A stretch of DNA of 64,000 nt from JANQMY01 sp965228775 (GTDB lineage Bacteria; Pseudomonadota; Alphaproteobacteria; JANQMY01): assembly GCA_965228775.1 (NCBI GenBank), contig OZ245840.1:4836001-4900000 (forward strand), given 5' to 3'. The notes under the pieces are model-generated. The model was not told the origin of the DNA and ran no database searches. It saw only the letters and a program-made list of their open reading frames with translations. Position numbers and translations under genes: made by a program. Positions 26,702 to 35,011 of the stretch are shown piece after piece (the first letter of the stretch is position 1; every line of letters starts with the position of its first letter).

Positions 26702-27352
26702 TTATTCTGTTTGCTGATCAGTTGGTTCATCTTTGTCCGCATCCTCTTTGGATGGGGCCACGATCCCGAACTGATTTGGCAGGACAGGCGCAAATCCCTC
26801 CAGCCTGGTGCCGGTATAGCGGCACACTTCCTTATAGGGATATTCCTCAAAAGTTACGACTGCCTTATTGTAGGCCTCTCCATAATATTTCCGGATGCGG
26901 ATTTGGCGCGGATCGGTCTGTGCGCTACGCACCATAAGGTCCGTGTCGGCCACAATGAAGCGGAATTGTTCTCTATCCCGCCAGTTTGGGCCTTGCCCTG
27001 GCGTGCAGGTGACGCCGATTGGCTGAGTCAATCCACCCTCGATTTCGCCCACAAGACGAAAATCACCATCTACGATGGCTTTAGCGGCCTCCACATTGAA
27101 GCGGCCTTCATCGAGCGCCTCGCCGAATGCAACCCGCTGATCTGGCGGGAAGAAGTCGCGTGTCCACTGGCCGATACCGAATATGTTCGGCACCAGTCCG
27201 GAATTGAGCAAGACGGCCCAAATAACGACGGATCCCATCAAAGCCAACATCAGCATTTGCCACCACAGAGGGCGGACCGGACGGGGCGACGGACCCGCGT
27301 CACCAGCCGTTCGTCTGGCTCTTTGACGTTGCAGTCGTTTCGAATGTTTCAT
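26702..27352 (-). CDS. Single-pass membrane protein of unknown function
   Basis: A 216-residue protein. A basic N-terminal 30 residues (KHSKRLQRQRARRTAGD) precedes one transmembrane segment (PLWWQMLMLALMGSVVIWAV, about 29-48), so the remainder is probably periplasmic. That part has two separated Cys (VTCTPG and KEVCRYTG) and ends in an acidic, Gln-rich tail. I do not recognise a family. Its place between fabI and aroC, with 26- and 17-base gaps, suggests it is transcribed with them. Confidence 0.6.
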   Translation of the reverse strand: MKHSKRLQRQRARRTAGDAGPSPRPVRPLWWQMLMLALMGSVVIWAVLLNSGLVPNIFGIGQWTRDFFPPDQRVAFGEALDEGRFNVEAAKAIVDGDFRLVGEIEGGLTQPIGVTCTPGQGPNWRDREQFRFIVADTDLMVRSAQTDPRQIRIRKYYGEAYNKAVVTFEEYPYKEVCRYTGTRLEGFAPVLPNQFGIVAPSKEDADKDEPTDQQTE

Positions 27353-27378
27353 GGAACACCGCTGCGGGAGTTACCGCT

Positions 27379-28191
27379 CTAGGTCACGCTTATGTCGGGC
27401 GCATCCTCGGCTTTCATGCCAACGATATTATAGCCAGCGTCCACATGATGGATTTCCCCTGTGACCGCGCTGCCAAGGTCGCTTAGGAGATAGACGCCCG
27501 CATTACCCACTTCGTCGATGGTTACGTTGCGCCTTAGCGGGGCGTTGTATTCGTTCCATTTGAGGATGTAGCGGAAATCGCCAATGCCGGCCGCCGCGAG
27601 TGTCCGAATGGGGCCTGCGGAAATGGCATTCACACGAATGTTCTGCTTGCCGAGATCCTCTGCCATGTAGCGCACACTGGCTTCTAAGGCCGCTTTCGCG
27701 ACGCCCATCACGTTATAGTGAGGCATAACACGTTCCGCGCCAAAATAGGTCAGCGTCAGCAAGCTGCCGCCGTTCGGCATCAGTTTTTCCGCACGCTGAG
27801 CAATTGCCGTGAACGAGTAGCAAGAGATATTGAGGCTCATTTGGAAATTTTCGGGCGTGGTGTCTACGTACCGCCCTTTGAGCTGATCTTTGTCGGAAAA
27901 AGCAATGGCATGGACGACGAAATCCAACTCCCCCCAGGCCTCTTTCAGAGCTGCAAAGGTATCATCCACGGATTGGGGGTCCGTAACATCGCAGGGCAGC
28001 ACATGCTTCACATTGATGCTATCGGCAAGCGGATCGACGCGCTTTTTCAAAGCGTCGCCTTGATAGGTAAAGGCCAGTTCCGCTCCAGCCGCTGCGCAGG
28101 CTTTCGCAATGCCCCACGCGATGGACCGGTCATTGGCGACACCCATGATCAATCCTTTTTTGCCTGCCATTAACCCAGCCATGCCGGACAT
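27379..28191 (-). CDS. fabI: Enoyl-[acyl-carrier-protein] reductase, NADH-type
   Basis: A 270-residue SDR-fold reductase for the last step of fatty-acid elongation. The FabI cofactor motif GVANDRSIAWGIAKACAAAG is near residue 17, ahead of AFTYQGDALKKRV. The catalytic pair is in LTYFGAERVMPHYNVMGVAK, with Tyr and Lys in the Y-x6-K spacing typical of FabI. SAGPIRTLAAAGI is the conserved substrate-loop segment. A triclosan-type target is expected. It is upstream of the membrane protein and aroC. Confidence 0.95.
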   Translation of the reverse strand: MSGMAGLMAGKKGLIMGVANDRSIAWGIAKACAAAGAELAFTYQGDALKKRVDPLADSINVKHVLPCDVTDPQSVDDTFAALKEAWGELDFVVHAIAFSDKDQLKGRYVDTTPENFQMSLNISCYSFTAIAQRAEKLMPNGGSLLTLTYFGAERVMPHYNVMGVAKAALEASVRYMAEDLGKQNIRVNAISAGPIRTLAAAGIGDFRYILKWNEYNAPLRRNVTIDEVGNAGVYLLSDLGSAVTGEIHHVDAGYNIVGMKAEDAPDISVT

Positions 28192-28374
28192 AAGTCACCC
28201 TGTCTTTTGCCATTGATTCGCTCTTGGTCGCGCGAAATGCAGGTCCCGGCTCAGCGCCGTCCGCATGACGCACCGCCTGACCCGCCCACGCTCCAAGAAA
28301 GAGCGGCATCCTACACAATCGAGTTTGAGGGTCAATTGGAGCGTTTGAAGCCCCGAAGAATGGGAAAATCGCCG

Positions 28375-29304
28375 TTAAGACGGGAAGTCTTTACGGGGGT
28401 CATAAGCGCTTTTGGGCCCCCACTTTTGAACGAAGGAGATGAGGTCTTTGTCGCGGGTTTCAGGGAGAACGACGCTTAGTTCCAGGAGCTGATCACCGGC
28501 TTGGTTGCGGCCATTGGCGCCTTTCGGCAAGCCCTTTCCTTTAAGCCGCAAGACCGTGCCTGTGTTCGATCCAGAGGGGATTTTGACCACCACGTCACCA
28601 TCTCGTGTGGGGACGCGAACGCGGGCGCCTAGAATGGCCTCCGTCAGGCTGACCGGTAAGGTGACCACGATATCATCCCCGCGCCTCTGCATATAAGGGT
28701 GGGGGGTGACCTCGACGGTCAACATAATGTCTGATGCATCGCCCTTTCGCTTCAGCCGGACATTTTGTCCGTCCTTGGTGCCGGCGGGAATGCGGAGGCT
28801 GACGCGCTTGCCGTCCGGCAGCACCAGCTTCTTGTCCGTACCATTAATGGCGTCCAGGAAGCTGATCTTGAGGACCTTTGAGTCGCCGCTCCCCGATGGA
28901 TCAATCGTATGGGTATCCTCCGTATTGGGGGATGCCGCATTGGTTTGGCCGGAGGGGTTTTGGGGTTTCTCTTTCCGCGAACGGTCGCCGTTGCCCCAAA
29001 AACCGAATTTGAATATGGAGCTGTTCTTTTGGGAAGAGTCTTCTTTTCGCGAGGTTGCTTCAGGACCGGGGGTCCATGTCTGGCTTTTATCTTGAGACGG
29101 TGCCGGCCTTACTTTTTTGTCGCGCTTGCCTTCCTTTTTGATTTGCTCATAGGCGGCCTGTATTTCCTGAAAACGGTCTGCGGCCCGTAACGCGTTTTCA
29201 TGGAAGTCAGGATGGTACTTCTTTGCGAGGCGCCGATAAGCTCCCTTTATTTCGTCGTCGGACGCGGACCGAGCGACTCCTAAAGTTTTAAAAGGATCTT
29301 TCAT
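28375..29304 (-). CDS. J-domain protein (CbpA/DnaJ-like, no zinc finger)
   Basis: A 309-residue co-chaperone. The J domain is at residues 1-65 with YRRLAKKYHPDFHENA carrying the HPD that stimulates DnaK ATPase. A low-complexity Lys/Ser/Pro linker (about 66-145) replaces the zinc-finger region. Two C-terminal beta domains follow: DGKRVSLRIPAGTKDGQNVR and LPVSLTEAILGARVRVPTRD, as in CbpA. It delivers misfolded substrates to DnaK. Its position opposite pdxH and near fabI is common in Alphaproteobacteria. The 183 bases to fabI hold no recognisable gene. Confidence 0.88.
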   Translation of the reverse strand: MKDPFKTLGVARSASDDEIKGAYRRLAKKYHPDFHENALRAADRFQEIQAAYEQIKKEGKRDKKVRPAPSQDKSQTWTPGPEATSRKEDSSQKNSSIFKFGFWGNGDRSRKEKPQNPSGQTNAASPNTEDTHTIDPSGSGDSKVLKISFLDAINGTDKKLVLPDGKRVSLRIPAGTKDGQNVRLKRKGDASDIMLTVEVTPHPYMQRRGDDIVVTLPVSLTEAILGARVRVPTRDGDVVVKIPSGSNTGTVLRLKGKGLPKGANGRNQAGDQLLELSVVLPETRDKDLISFVQKWGPKSAYDPRKDFPS

Positions 29305-29590
29305 TTACCGTTATCGTTAAGTTTTGGTTCAGCCCTTATCGGCGGCATCTTTCTATGCCGGGCCCCACATTTTTGGTGACAAGGGCGGTTTTGTGGCTTT
29401 GCGTTAATCCTACCGGAACGACCTCTACCAAATCCTTAAATGTGAAGTTGGCCGCTTATCGCGACTAAGAATGAGAATGAAAAGTGAAAGGACTTTGGGG
29501 CTTGAATTTCCGAACAAAAAGTAAATTTCTTGAGTGGTTGGTGGGTGCACAAACTGATATGTGTGACCACGAAAGGAAGGTGGTTCGATA

Positions 29591-30229
29591 ATGGCGGACA
29601 GCGACGTAAAACCGGAAAGCGCTGATGGACTTGCAGTAGAGAGCGGCCGTGATCCGTTTGTCTTGTTCGATGAATGGTTCCAACTGGCAAAAGAAAAGGA
29701 GCCGAACAATCCGAATGCAATGGCGCTGTCTACTGTGGGCGTTGACCAGATGCCCAATGTCCGCATGGTCTTGCTCAAAAATGTGAGTGCTGACGGTTTC
29801 GTTTTCTACACGAATTATGAAAGCATCAAAGGGCAAGAGTTGCTTGCCACGCCAAAGGCGGCCTTGTGTTTTTATTGGAAGTCGCTGCAACGGCAAGTCC
29901 GTATTCAGGGGGCAATTGCAGAAGTATCAGATGCCGAAGCGGATGATTATTTCGCAAGCCGCCCGAAAGACAGTCAGATTGGAGCATGGGCTTCCGAACA
30001 ATCCCGTACCATGGAAGGCCGGTTCGAACTTGAAAAACGCATTGCCAAGTTTGCGGCCAAATATGCTTTGTCGAAAGTGGATCGTCCGCCGCATTGGTCG
30101 GGTTTTAGACTGCATCCCCGCAGGATCGAATTTTGGCAGGAGAAGCCGTTCCGTCTTCACGACCGGCTGGTGTTTCAGCGCGACAGTTTGAAATCAGCCC
30201 GGTGGACCACAGAGAAACTTTTTCCGTAG
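29591..30229 (+). CDS. pdxH: Pyridoxamine/pyridoxine 5'-phosphate oxidase
   Basis: A 212-residue FMN enzyme that oxidises PNP or PMP to pyridoxal phosphate. Conserved blocks are NAMALSTVGVDQMPNVRMVL, GFVFYTNYESIKGQEL, RPKDSQIGAWASEQS and the C-terminal WSGFRLHPRRIEFWQ with HDRLVFQR. The length is typical. The ATG at 29591 follows GAAAGGAAGG. The 286-bp space to the divergent J-domain gene presumably holds both promoters, but I cannot assign them. It is 12 bases ahead of the cation transporter gene. Confidence 0.93.
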   Translation: MADSDVKPESADGLAVESGRDPFVLFDEWFQLAKEKEPNNPNAMALSTVGVDQMPNVRMVLLKNVSADGFVFYTNYESIKGQELLATPKAALCFYWKSLQRQVRIQGAIAEVSDAEADDYFASRPKDSQIGAWASEQSRTMEGRFELEKRIAKFAAKYALSKVDRPPHWSGFRLHPRRIEFWQEKPFRLHDRLVFQRDSLKSARWTTEKLFP

Positions 30230-30241
30230 ACAGATTTTTCA

Positions 30242-31186
30242 ATGGCTGAATTGTCAACCACACATACATCGTCTCAAGAGACGCCGTCGGCGAACAAAAG
30301 CCTCTTGATGAGGGGGGCGGCTGCGGCGGCCGTCGCTGTCGCGGTCTTTTTGATCGCGATAAAGGCGGTTGCGTTTGCAGTCTCGGGGTCGGTCGCGGTT
30401 CTGGGGTCGCTTGTGGATTCCGTACTTGATGCATTTGCGTCGATCATCAATCTGTTCGCCATACGTCATTCCTTACAGCCTGCGGATGAAGAACATCGTT
30501 TTGGTCATGGTAAGGTGGAAGCACTTGCGGGGTTGGGGCAAGCGGCATTCATCAGCGGATCTGCGGTCATATTGCTTTTTGAGTCCCTGTCACGCCTTTG
30601 GCGTCCGGAACCGGTAGAGGCCGGCGTTTTTGCCGTTGGGGTTATCCTTGTGGCGACGGTCGTCACCCTGGGCTTGGTCTTGTTCCAGCGCTATGTGGTG
30701 CAAAAGACCGGGTCAATCGCGATCAGCGCGGATTCGATTCACTACAAGGGCGACTTGTTGATGAACCTGAGCGTTATCGTGGCATTGCTGTTATCCATTC
30801 AATTCAGCTGGACTTGGGTTGATCCGGTCTTCGGTGTTGCAATTGCGGGGTACATCTTCTGGTCTGCCGTTCAGATTTTCCGGGGAGCGTATGACCAGCT
30901 CATGGATAGGGAACTACCGGGTGCCGACCGCGATAAAATCAAGGACATCGCAATGGCTCATTCTGCGGTAATCGCCATGCATGATCTAAGAACCCGAGCC
31001 TCTGGCTTGCAGGTCTTTATTCAGATGCATTTGGAATTGCCGCCAAAGATTTCCCTGCTGGAAGCGCATGCGATTTCCGATGACGTAGAGGCAGCGATAC
31101 AAGAAGCGTTTCCCGACGCGGAAATTCTAATCCATCAAGACCCCGCAGGTCATGAGGACCCGCCATCCCCGTTAGCGCGGTCCTGA
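30242..31186 (+). CDS. Cation diffusion facilitator (CDF) transporter
   Basis: A 314-residue membrane transporter with six predicted transmembrane helices and a C-terminal cytoplasmic domain. The CDF site is visible as SLVDSVLDAFASIINLFAI in helix 2 and ISADSIHYKGDLLMN in helix 5, giving two Asp-based metal ligand pairs of the FieF type. EEHRFGHGKVEALAGLG is the conserved loop. It probably exports Zn2+, Fe2+ or Mn2+ against protons. Its last 37 bases overlap the 3' end of the antiporter gene on the other strand. Confidence 0.9.
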   Translation: MAELSTTHTSSQETPSANKSLLMRGAAAAAVAVAVFLIAIKAVAFAVSGSVAVLGSLVDSVLDAFASIINLFAIRHSLQPADEEHRFGHGKVEALAGLGQAAFISGSAVILLFESLSRLWRPEPVEAGVFAVGVILVATVVTLGLVLFQRYVVQKTGSIAISADSIHYKGDLLMNLSVIVALLLSIQFSWTWVDPVFGVAIAGYIFWSAVQIFRGAYDQLMDRELPGADRDKIKDIAMAHSAVIAMHDLRTRASGLQVFIQMHLELPPKISLLEAHAISDDVEAAIQEAFPDAEILIHQDPAGHEDPPSPLARS

Positions 31187-32568
31187 TCTGATTTTTTCGC
31201 ACCATCTATGTCCGGACGGGGCGATCCTTGTTGATCCGCGGTTTTTGTACGTTGCCGCACATAATCCGATGCGGATTTGGCCGTTGAAACCGCCGACTTT
31301 AGGCCTTCCTTGCCCAATCGCGCGGCCAAGCCCACCGCATCGATTTCCTCTTGGTACATGGAGTTAATGGCCGTGCGGGCATTGTTGATGCCCGAGATGG
31401 TCATGTCATGAAAGCGATGGGCTGTCAGGTACCAAAGCGGGCTGGTCATCAAGCTTAACGCGATGACAGCTATGGCAAGGCGGTTTGCTTCATCGCCGAA
31501 CACGCCTGCCGTTGCAGCAGCGGCTGCCAACACGAACGAGAACTCTCCAATTTGTCCAAGAAACAAGCTCGTCTTGAAAGCGCTGTCCCAGCGTTCTCCA
31601 ATCAATTGAAGAATGCCCAGGTTTAGCGATGTCTTCAGAATGGTGACCACGAAGAGCAGCGCCAGTACCGTGCCCACATTTTCCCAAAGGTAATTCAAGT
31701 CGATCAGCAGGCCGATCGACAAGAAAAAGATAACAAGAAGAATGCTCTGTACCGGGATGGCTGTTTGCACCGCCACTTTGCGCAGGTTTGAGTTACCGAT
31801 GACCATGCCGGCGAGAAACGCGCCAAGGGCGGGGGATAGTTGCAAGATGCCCGAGATGGTCGCGGCCGAAAAACAGAAGGCCATAATGGCAAGGGTCGCA
31901 ATGTCGGCATTCCTGGTAAGGGCACGGGCAAAAGGAATCTTGATGCCGGATCCGCGAGACAAAAGAAATGTAAACCCTGCCAGGAGGGCCGATGCAAACA
32001 AGACTTGGATCACGATGCTGTAGACGGGTATCTCAGCGTCGCCTAAGGACCTGGTGATCAACAGCATGGGAACGACCGCCAAGTCCTGCACGATGAGGAT
32101 ACCCAGGGTCAAACGCCCCACATCGGTCTGCTGCTCTTCCACATCTTCGAGCATCTTGATTGCAACGGCGGTGCTGGACAGTGCAATCAGAAAACCTAGA
32201 ACGGTTGCCGTCGTTGTTGAAAAACCAAGCAGCATGGCTGCTAACATCATGAACGCGACGGCGATCAAGACCTGAAGCAGGACCGTGATAACGGCTTTTT
32301 GATACACAGCCCGGAACGATTTCAGGTTTAGTTCCATGCCGATGAGAAAGAGGAGCATCAGCACGCCAAGTTCGGCTAGGATGGTGACAGAGGCATTGTT
32401 GCTCACCAATCCAAAGCCGGTTGGGCCGAGGGCCGCGCCCGCGAGAATGTAGCCAACAATGGCTGGCTGACGCACTTGATTGAGAAGCAGGCCGAAGATT
32501 AAGGCGATGCTGGTAACAAGGGCAATCGCCGTGAGATCGTATTCGCTTTGGATGGGGGCGCCGTGCAT
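31150..32568 (-). CDS. CPA2-type cation:proton antiporter (KefB-like)
   Basis: A 472-residue inner-membrane protein with about 12 hydrophobic helices. Blocks typical of the monovalent cation/proton antiporter-2 family are VGYILAGAALGPTGFG, LFLIGMELNLKSFR, GFLIALSSTAVAIKML and SPALGAFLAGMVIGNS. The tail after residue 420 is hydrophilic and has no Rossmann RCK/TrkA-N domain, so it is a short form lacking nucleotide-gated regulation. K+ or Na+ exchange is likely. Its end overlaps the CDF gene convergently. Confidence 0.87.
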   Translation of the reverse strand: MHGAPIQSEYDLTAIALVTSIALIFGLLLNQVRQPAIVGYILAGAALGPTGFGLVSNNASVTILAELGVLMLLFLIGMELNLKSFRAVYQKAVITVLLQVLIAVAFMMLAAMLLGFSTTTATVLGFLIALSSTAVAIKMLEDVEEQQTDVGRLTLGILIVQDLAVVPMLLITRSLGDAEIPVYSIVIQVLFASALLAGFTFLLSRGSGIKIPFARALTRNADIATLAIMAFCFSAATISGILQLSPALGAFLAGMVIGNSNLRKVAVQTAIPVQSILLVIFFLSIGLLIDLNYLWENVGTVLALLFVVTILKTSLNLGILQLIGERWDSAFKTSLFLGQIGEFSFVLAAAAATAGVFGDEANRLAIAVIALSLMTSPLWYLTAHRFHDMTISGINNARTAINSMYQEEIDAVGLAARLGKEGLKSAVSTAKSASDYVRQRTKTADQQGSPRPDIDGAKKSDQDRANGDGGSS

Positions 32569-32683
32569 AATTGTAAGTCGCTGACCTTTAACCTATTTTA
32601 CGATAAGCATATGCTCTCTTAGCGCGTGGGCAAAGCAGGTGTGGTATGGTCCGCGCCCGCGCATCCGATGTAAATGATACGGT

Positions 32684-33430
32684 ATGACATCTAACAATCA
32701 GGAAAAGCGGACACTTATTCTCACCGGCGCAAGCCGCGGCATCGGCCATGCGACGGTGAAGCGGTTTTCCAGTGCCGGGTGGCGGGTGATCACATGCTCA
32801 CGTCAGGCGTTTCCTGAAGATTGCCCCTGGGAAGCCGGGCCTGAGGATCACGTGCAAATTGACCTTGCCGATCCGGACAATGTGACCGAAGCGATCCAAG
32901 AAATCCGCAGCCGCCTCACCACGGGCAGTCTGAATGCGCTAGTGAACAATGCCGCCATTTCACCGAAAGGCGATGGCGGCTCCCGCCTCGGCGCCCTTAC
33001 CACCGATACGGACCTTTGGCGTCAGGTGTTCCAAGTCAACTTCTTTGCGCCGGCCATGCTCGCCAAGGGGCTGATCAAAGAGCTTCAGGCCGGGGCCGGA
33101 TCAATCGTCAATGTGACGTCTATTGCCGGCAGCCGTGTACATCCATTCGCTGGAGCGGCCTACGCCACGTCGAAAGCAGCTTTGGCCGCCCTGACACGGG
33201 AAATGGCAGCTGATTTCGGTCCCCTTGGTGTTCGTGTCAATGCGATCGCGCCAGGCGAGATCGATACATCGATTTTATCGCCCGGTACCGAGCAGCTTGT
33301 GCAGGAAATACCGATGCGGCGCCTCGGTGCTCCGGAAGAAGTCGCCAGGACAATATATTATCTGTGTACCGACCATTCGAGCTATGTCACCGGCGCCGAA
33401 ATCCACATCAATGGCGGCCAGCACGTTTAG
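32684..33430 (+). CDS. Short-chain dehydrogenase/reductase
   Basis: A 248-residue classical SDR. The dinucleotide motif is LTGASRGIGHATVKRF, NNAAIS stabilises the fold, and the active site has VNVTSIAGSRVHP followed by YATSKAALAALTREM (YxxxK). The end ITG-type motif reads YVTGAEIHINGGQHV, as in FabG-like enzymes. The substrate is not predictable. It overlaps the convergent aminotransferase by four bases. Confidence 0.88.
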   Translation: MTSNNQEKRTLILTGASRGIGHATVKRFSSAGWRVITCSRQAFPEDCPWEAGPEDHVQIDLADPDNVTEAIQEIRSRLTTGSLNALVNNAAISPKGDGGSRLGALTTDTDLWRQVFQVNFFAPAMLAKGLIKELQAGAGSIVNVTSIAGSRVHPFAGAAYATSKAALAALTREMAADFGPLGVRVNAIAPGEIDTSILSPGTEQLVQEIPMRRLGAPEEVARTIYYLCTDHSSYVTGAEIHINGGQHV

Positions 33431-34815
33431 GCGGTCCGCAAGCCTTCCTTCGTCACCCAGGCTTCGGTTTCATCAAGCGCCCGAGTGAACCGGTCCATCA
33501 TGTCGTTCACATCGGCATCCGTCATGATCAAAGGTGGACAGAAGGCGATGCGGTCGCTTGCTAGGTTCCGGACGATCAAGCCCTGCGCATGCGCAAAGCG
33601 CGCACAGGCAGCGCCCACCATCTGACTTGCATCGAACGACTTTTTGCTTGCTTTGTCGGCGACCAACTCGATGCCACCCAACAGTCCAACGCATTTTGCT
33701 TCGCCCACAAGCGGGTGATCTTCCAACGCCTTGAAGCGTTGCGCGAGGACCGGACTGACGCTTTGGACGTGTTTTACGATCTGCCGTTCTTCATAGATCT
33801 GCAGGGCCCGGTTGGCGACCGCCGCACAGACCGGATGGCCGCCCCAAGTAAATCCATGGCCAAACGTGCCAAGTCTTTTGCTTTCGTCCAGCATGGCGTC
33901 GTAGATGAATTCCGGGATCAACACAGCGGACATGGGAAGATAGGCGCCCGTAAGGGCTTTCGCGACCGACAATGTATGGGGCTTCATGCCGAACGTTTGT
34001 GTTCCGAACATTTGGCCGGTGCGTCCGAACCCGCAAATCACCTCGTCCGCGATGAAGACGATGTCGTATTTTTCCAGAACGGCTTGTATTTTCGGGAAAT
34101 AATCTTGGGGCGGAATAATAACGCCGCCGGCCCCCATGACCGGTTCCGCGATGAAGGCGGCGATGGTTTCGGGGTCTTCCCGCAGGATGAGGTCTTCCAG
34201 GTTTTTTGCCAGACGGTCAGTAAACTCGGACTCGGTCTCGCCCAGTTCCGCAAACCGGTAGTAGTGCGGGCAGTCCGTATGAAGAATGCCGTTGATCGGT
34301 AGGTCGAAATCGTCGTGCAGCATGCTAAGCCCGGTGAGGCTCGCGGTTGCCAATGTGACACCGTGATATCCCTTCAGGCGGCCGATGATTTTCTTCTTCT
34401 TCGGTTTACCGCGCGCATTGTTGTAGTACCAAACCAGTTTGATTTGGGTGTCGTTGGCTTCCGAGCCAGAGGTGGAGAACAAGACTTTCGAAATAGGAAC
34501 CGGTGCAATTTCCTTTAGCCGTTCGGCGAGTTCGATGCCGGGCTCTTGGCTTTTGCCGCTGAACTGATGGTAGTAGGGCAGTGTCTTCATCTGCTCGATC
34601 GCAGCGTCCACGAGTTCGGGCTCGTCGAAGCCAAGCGATGCGCACCAAAGCCCCGACATGCCTTCGATGTATTCGTTGCCCTGATCGTCATACACATAAA
34701 TACCCTTGCCCTTGTTGAAGACCACCGGGCCCGTCTCACGAAACGCTGCCAAGTTTGTGTAAGGGTGGATGAGGGTTTCGATGTCGCGTTTCGCGGCGTT
34801 GGATGGCACGGTCAT
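33427..34815 (-). CDS. Class III (omega) aminotransferase
   Basis: A 462-residue PLP enzyme of fold type I. Landmarks are the N-terminal IYVYDDQGNEYIEGMSGLWC, the cofactor-phosphate segment STSGSEANDTQIKLVWYYN, FIADEVICGFGRTGQMFG with the PLP-binding Asp, and SVAKALTGAYLPMSAVLI with the Schiff-base Lys. Members transfer amino groups between amines such as beta-alanine, putrescine or taurine and pyruvate. The particular substrate is open. It is divergent from the acyl-CoA ligase gene across 196 bp in which I see no clear element. Confidence 0.92.
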   Translation of the reverse strand: MTVPSNAAKRDIETLIHPYTNLAAFRETGPVVFNKGKGIYVYDDQGNEYIEGMSGLWCASLGFDEPELVDAAIEQMKTLPYYHQFSGKSQEPGIELAERLKEIAPVPISKVLFSTSGSEANDTQIKLVWYYNNARGKPKKKKIIGRLKGYHGVTLATASLTGLSMLHDDFDLPINGILHTDCPHYYRFAELGETESEFTDRLAKNLEDLILREDPETIAAFIAEPVMGAGGVIIPPQDYFPKIQAVLEKYDIVFIADEVICGFGRTGQMFGTQTFGMKPHTLSVAKALTGAYLPMSAVLIPEFIYDAMLDESKRLGTFGHGFTWGGHPVCAAVANRALQIYEERQIVKHVQSVSPVLAQRFKALEDHPLVGEAKCVGLLGGIELVADKASKKSFDASQMVGAACARFAHAQGLIVRNLASDRIAFCPPLIMTDADVNDMMDRFTRALDETEAWVTKEGLRTA

Positions 34816-35011
34816 CTGGGGTCTCCGAGTAACAATTGTGCACTACGTCGGGTGAAGGCCGACTTGCCCAAAAACCATGCAGTTTTTCAGCGTTTTGCGG
34901 CTCTAATCGCTTTATCACAGGGGGACAGGCGATTGTAATCCCGTATACGCGATTCTAAACTGCGTTTAACCAAAACGCAGCCCGGCAACGGGCGATAACA
35001 GGGGATCTGGA

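Noticed and set aside
28207..28479. Open frame of 90 codons between fabI and the J-domain gene
   Set aside because: Most of it is antisense to the end of the J-domain gene, it has no ribosome site and no recognisable sequence.
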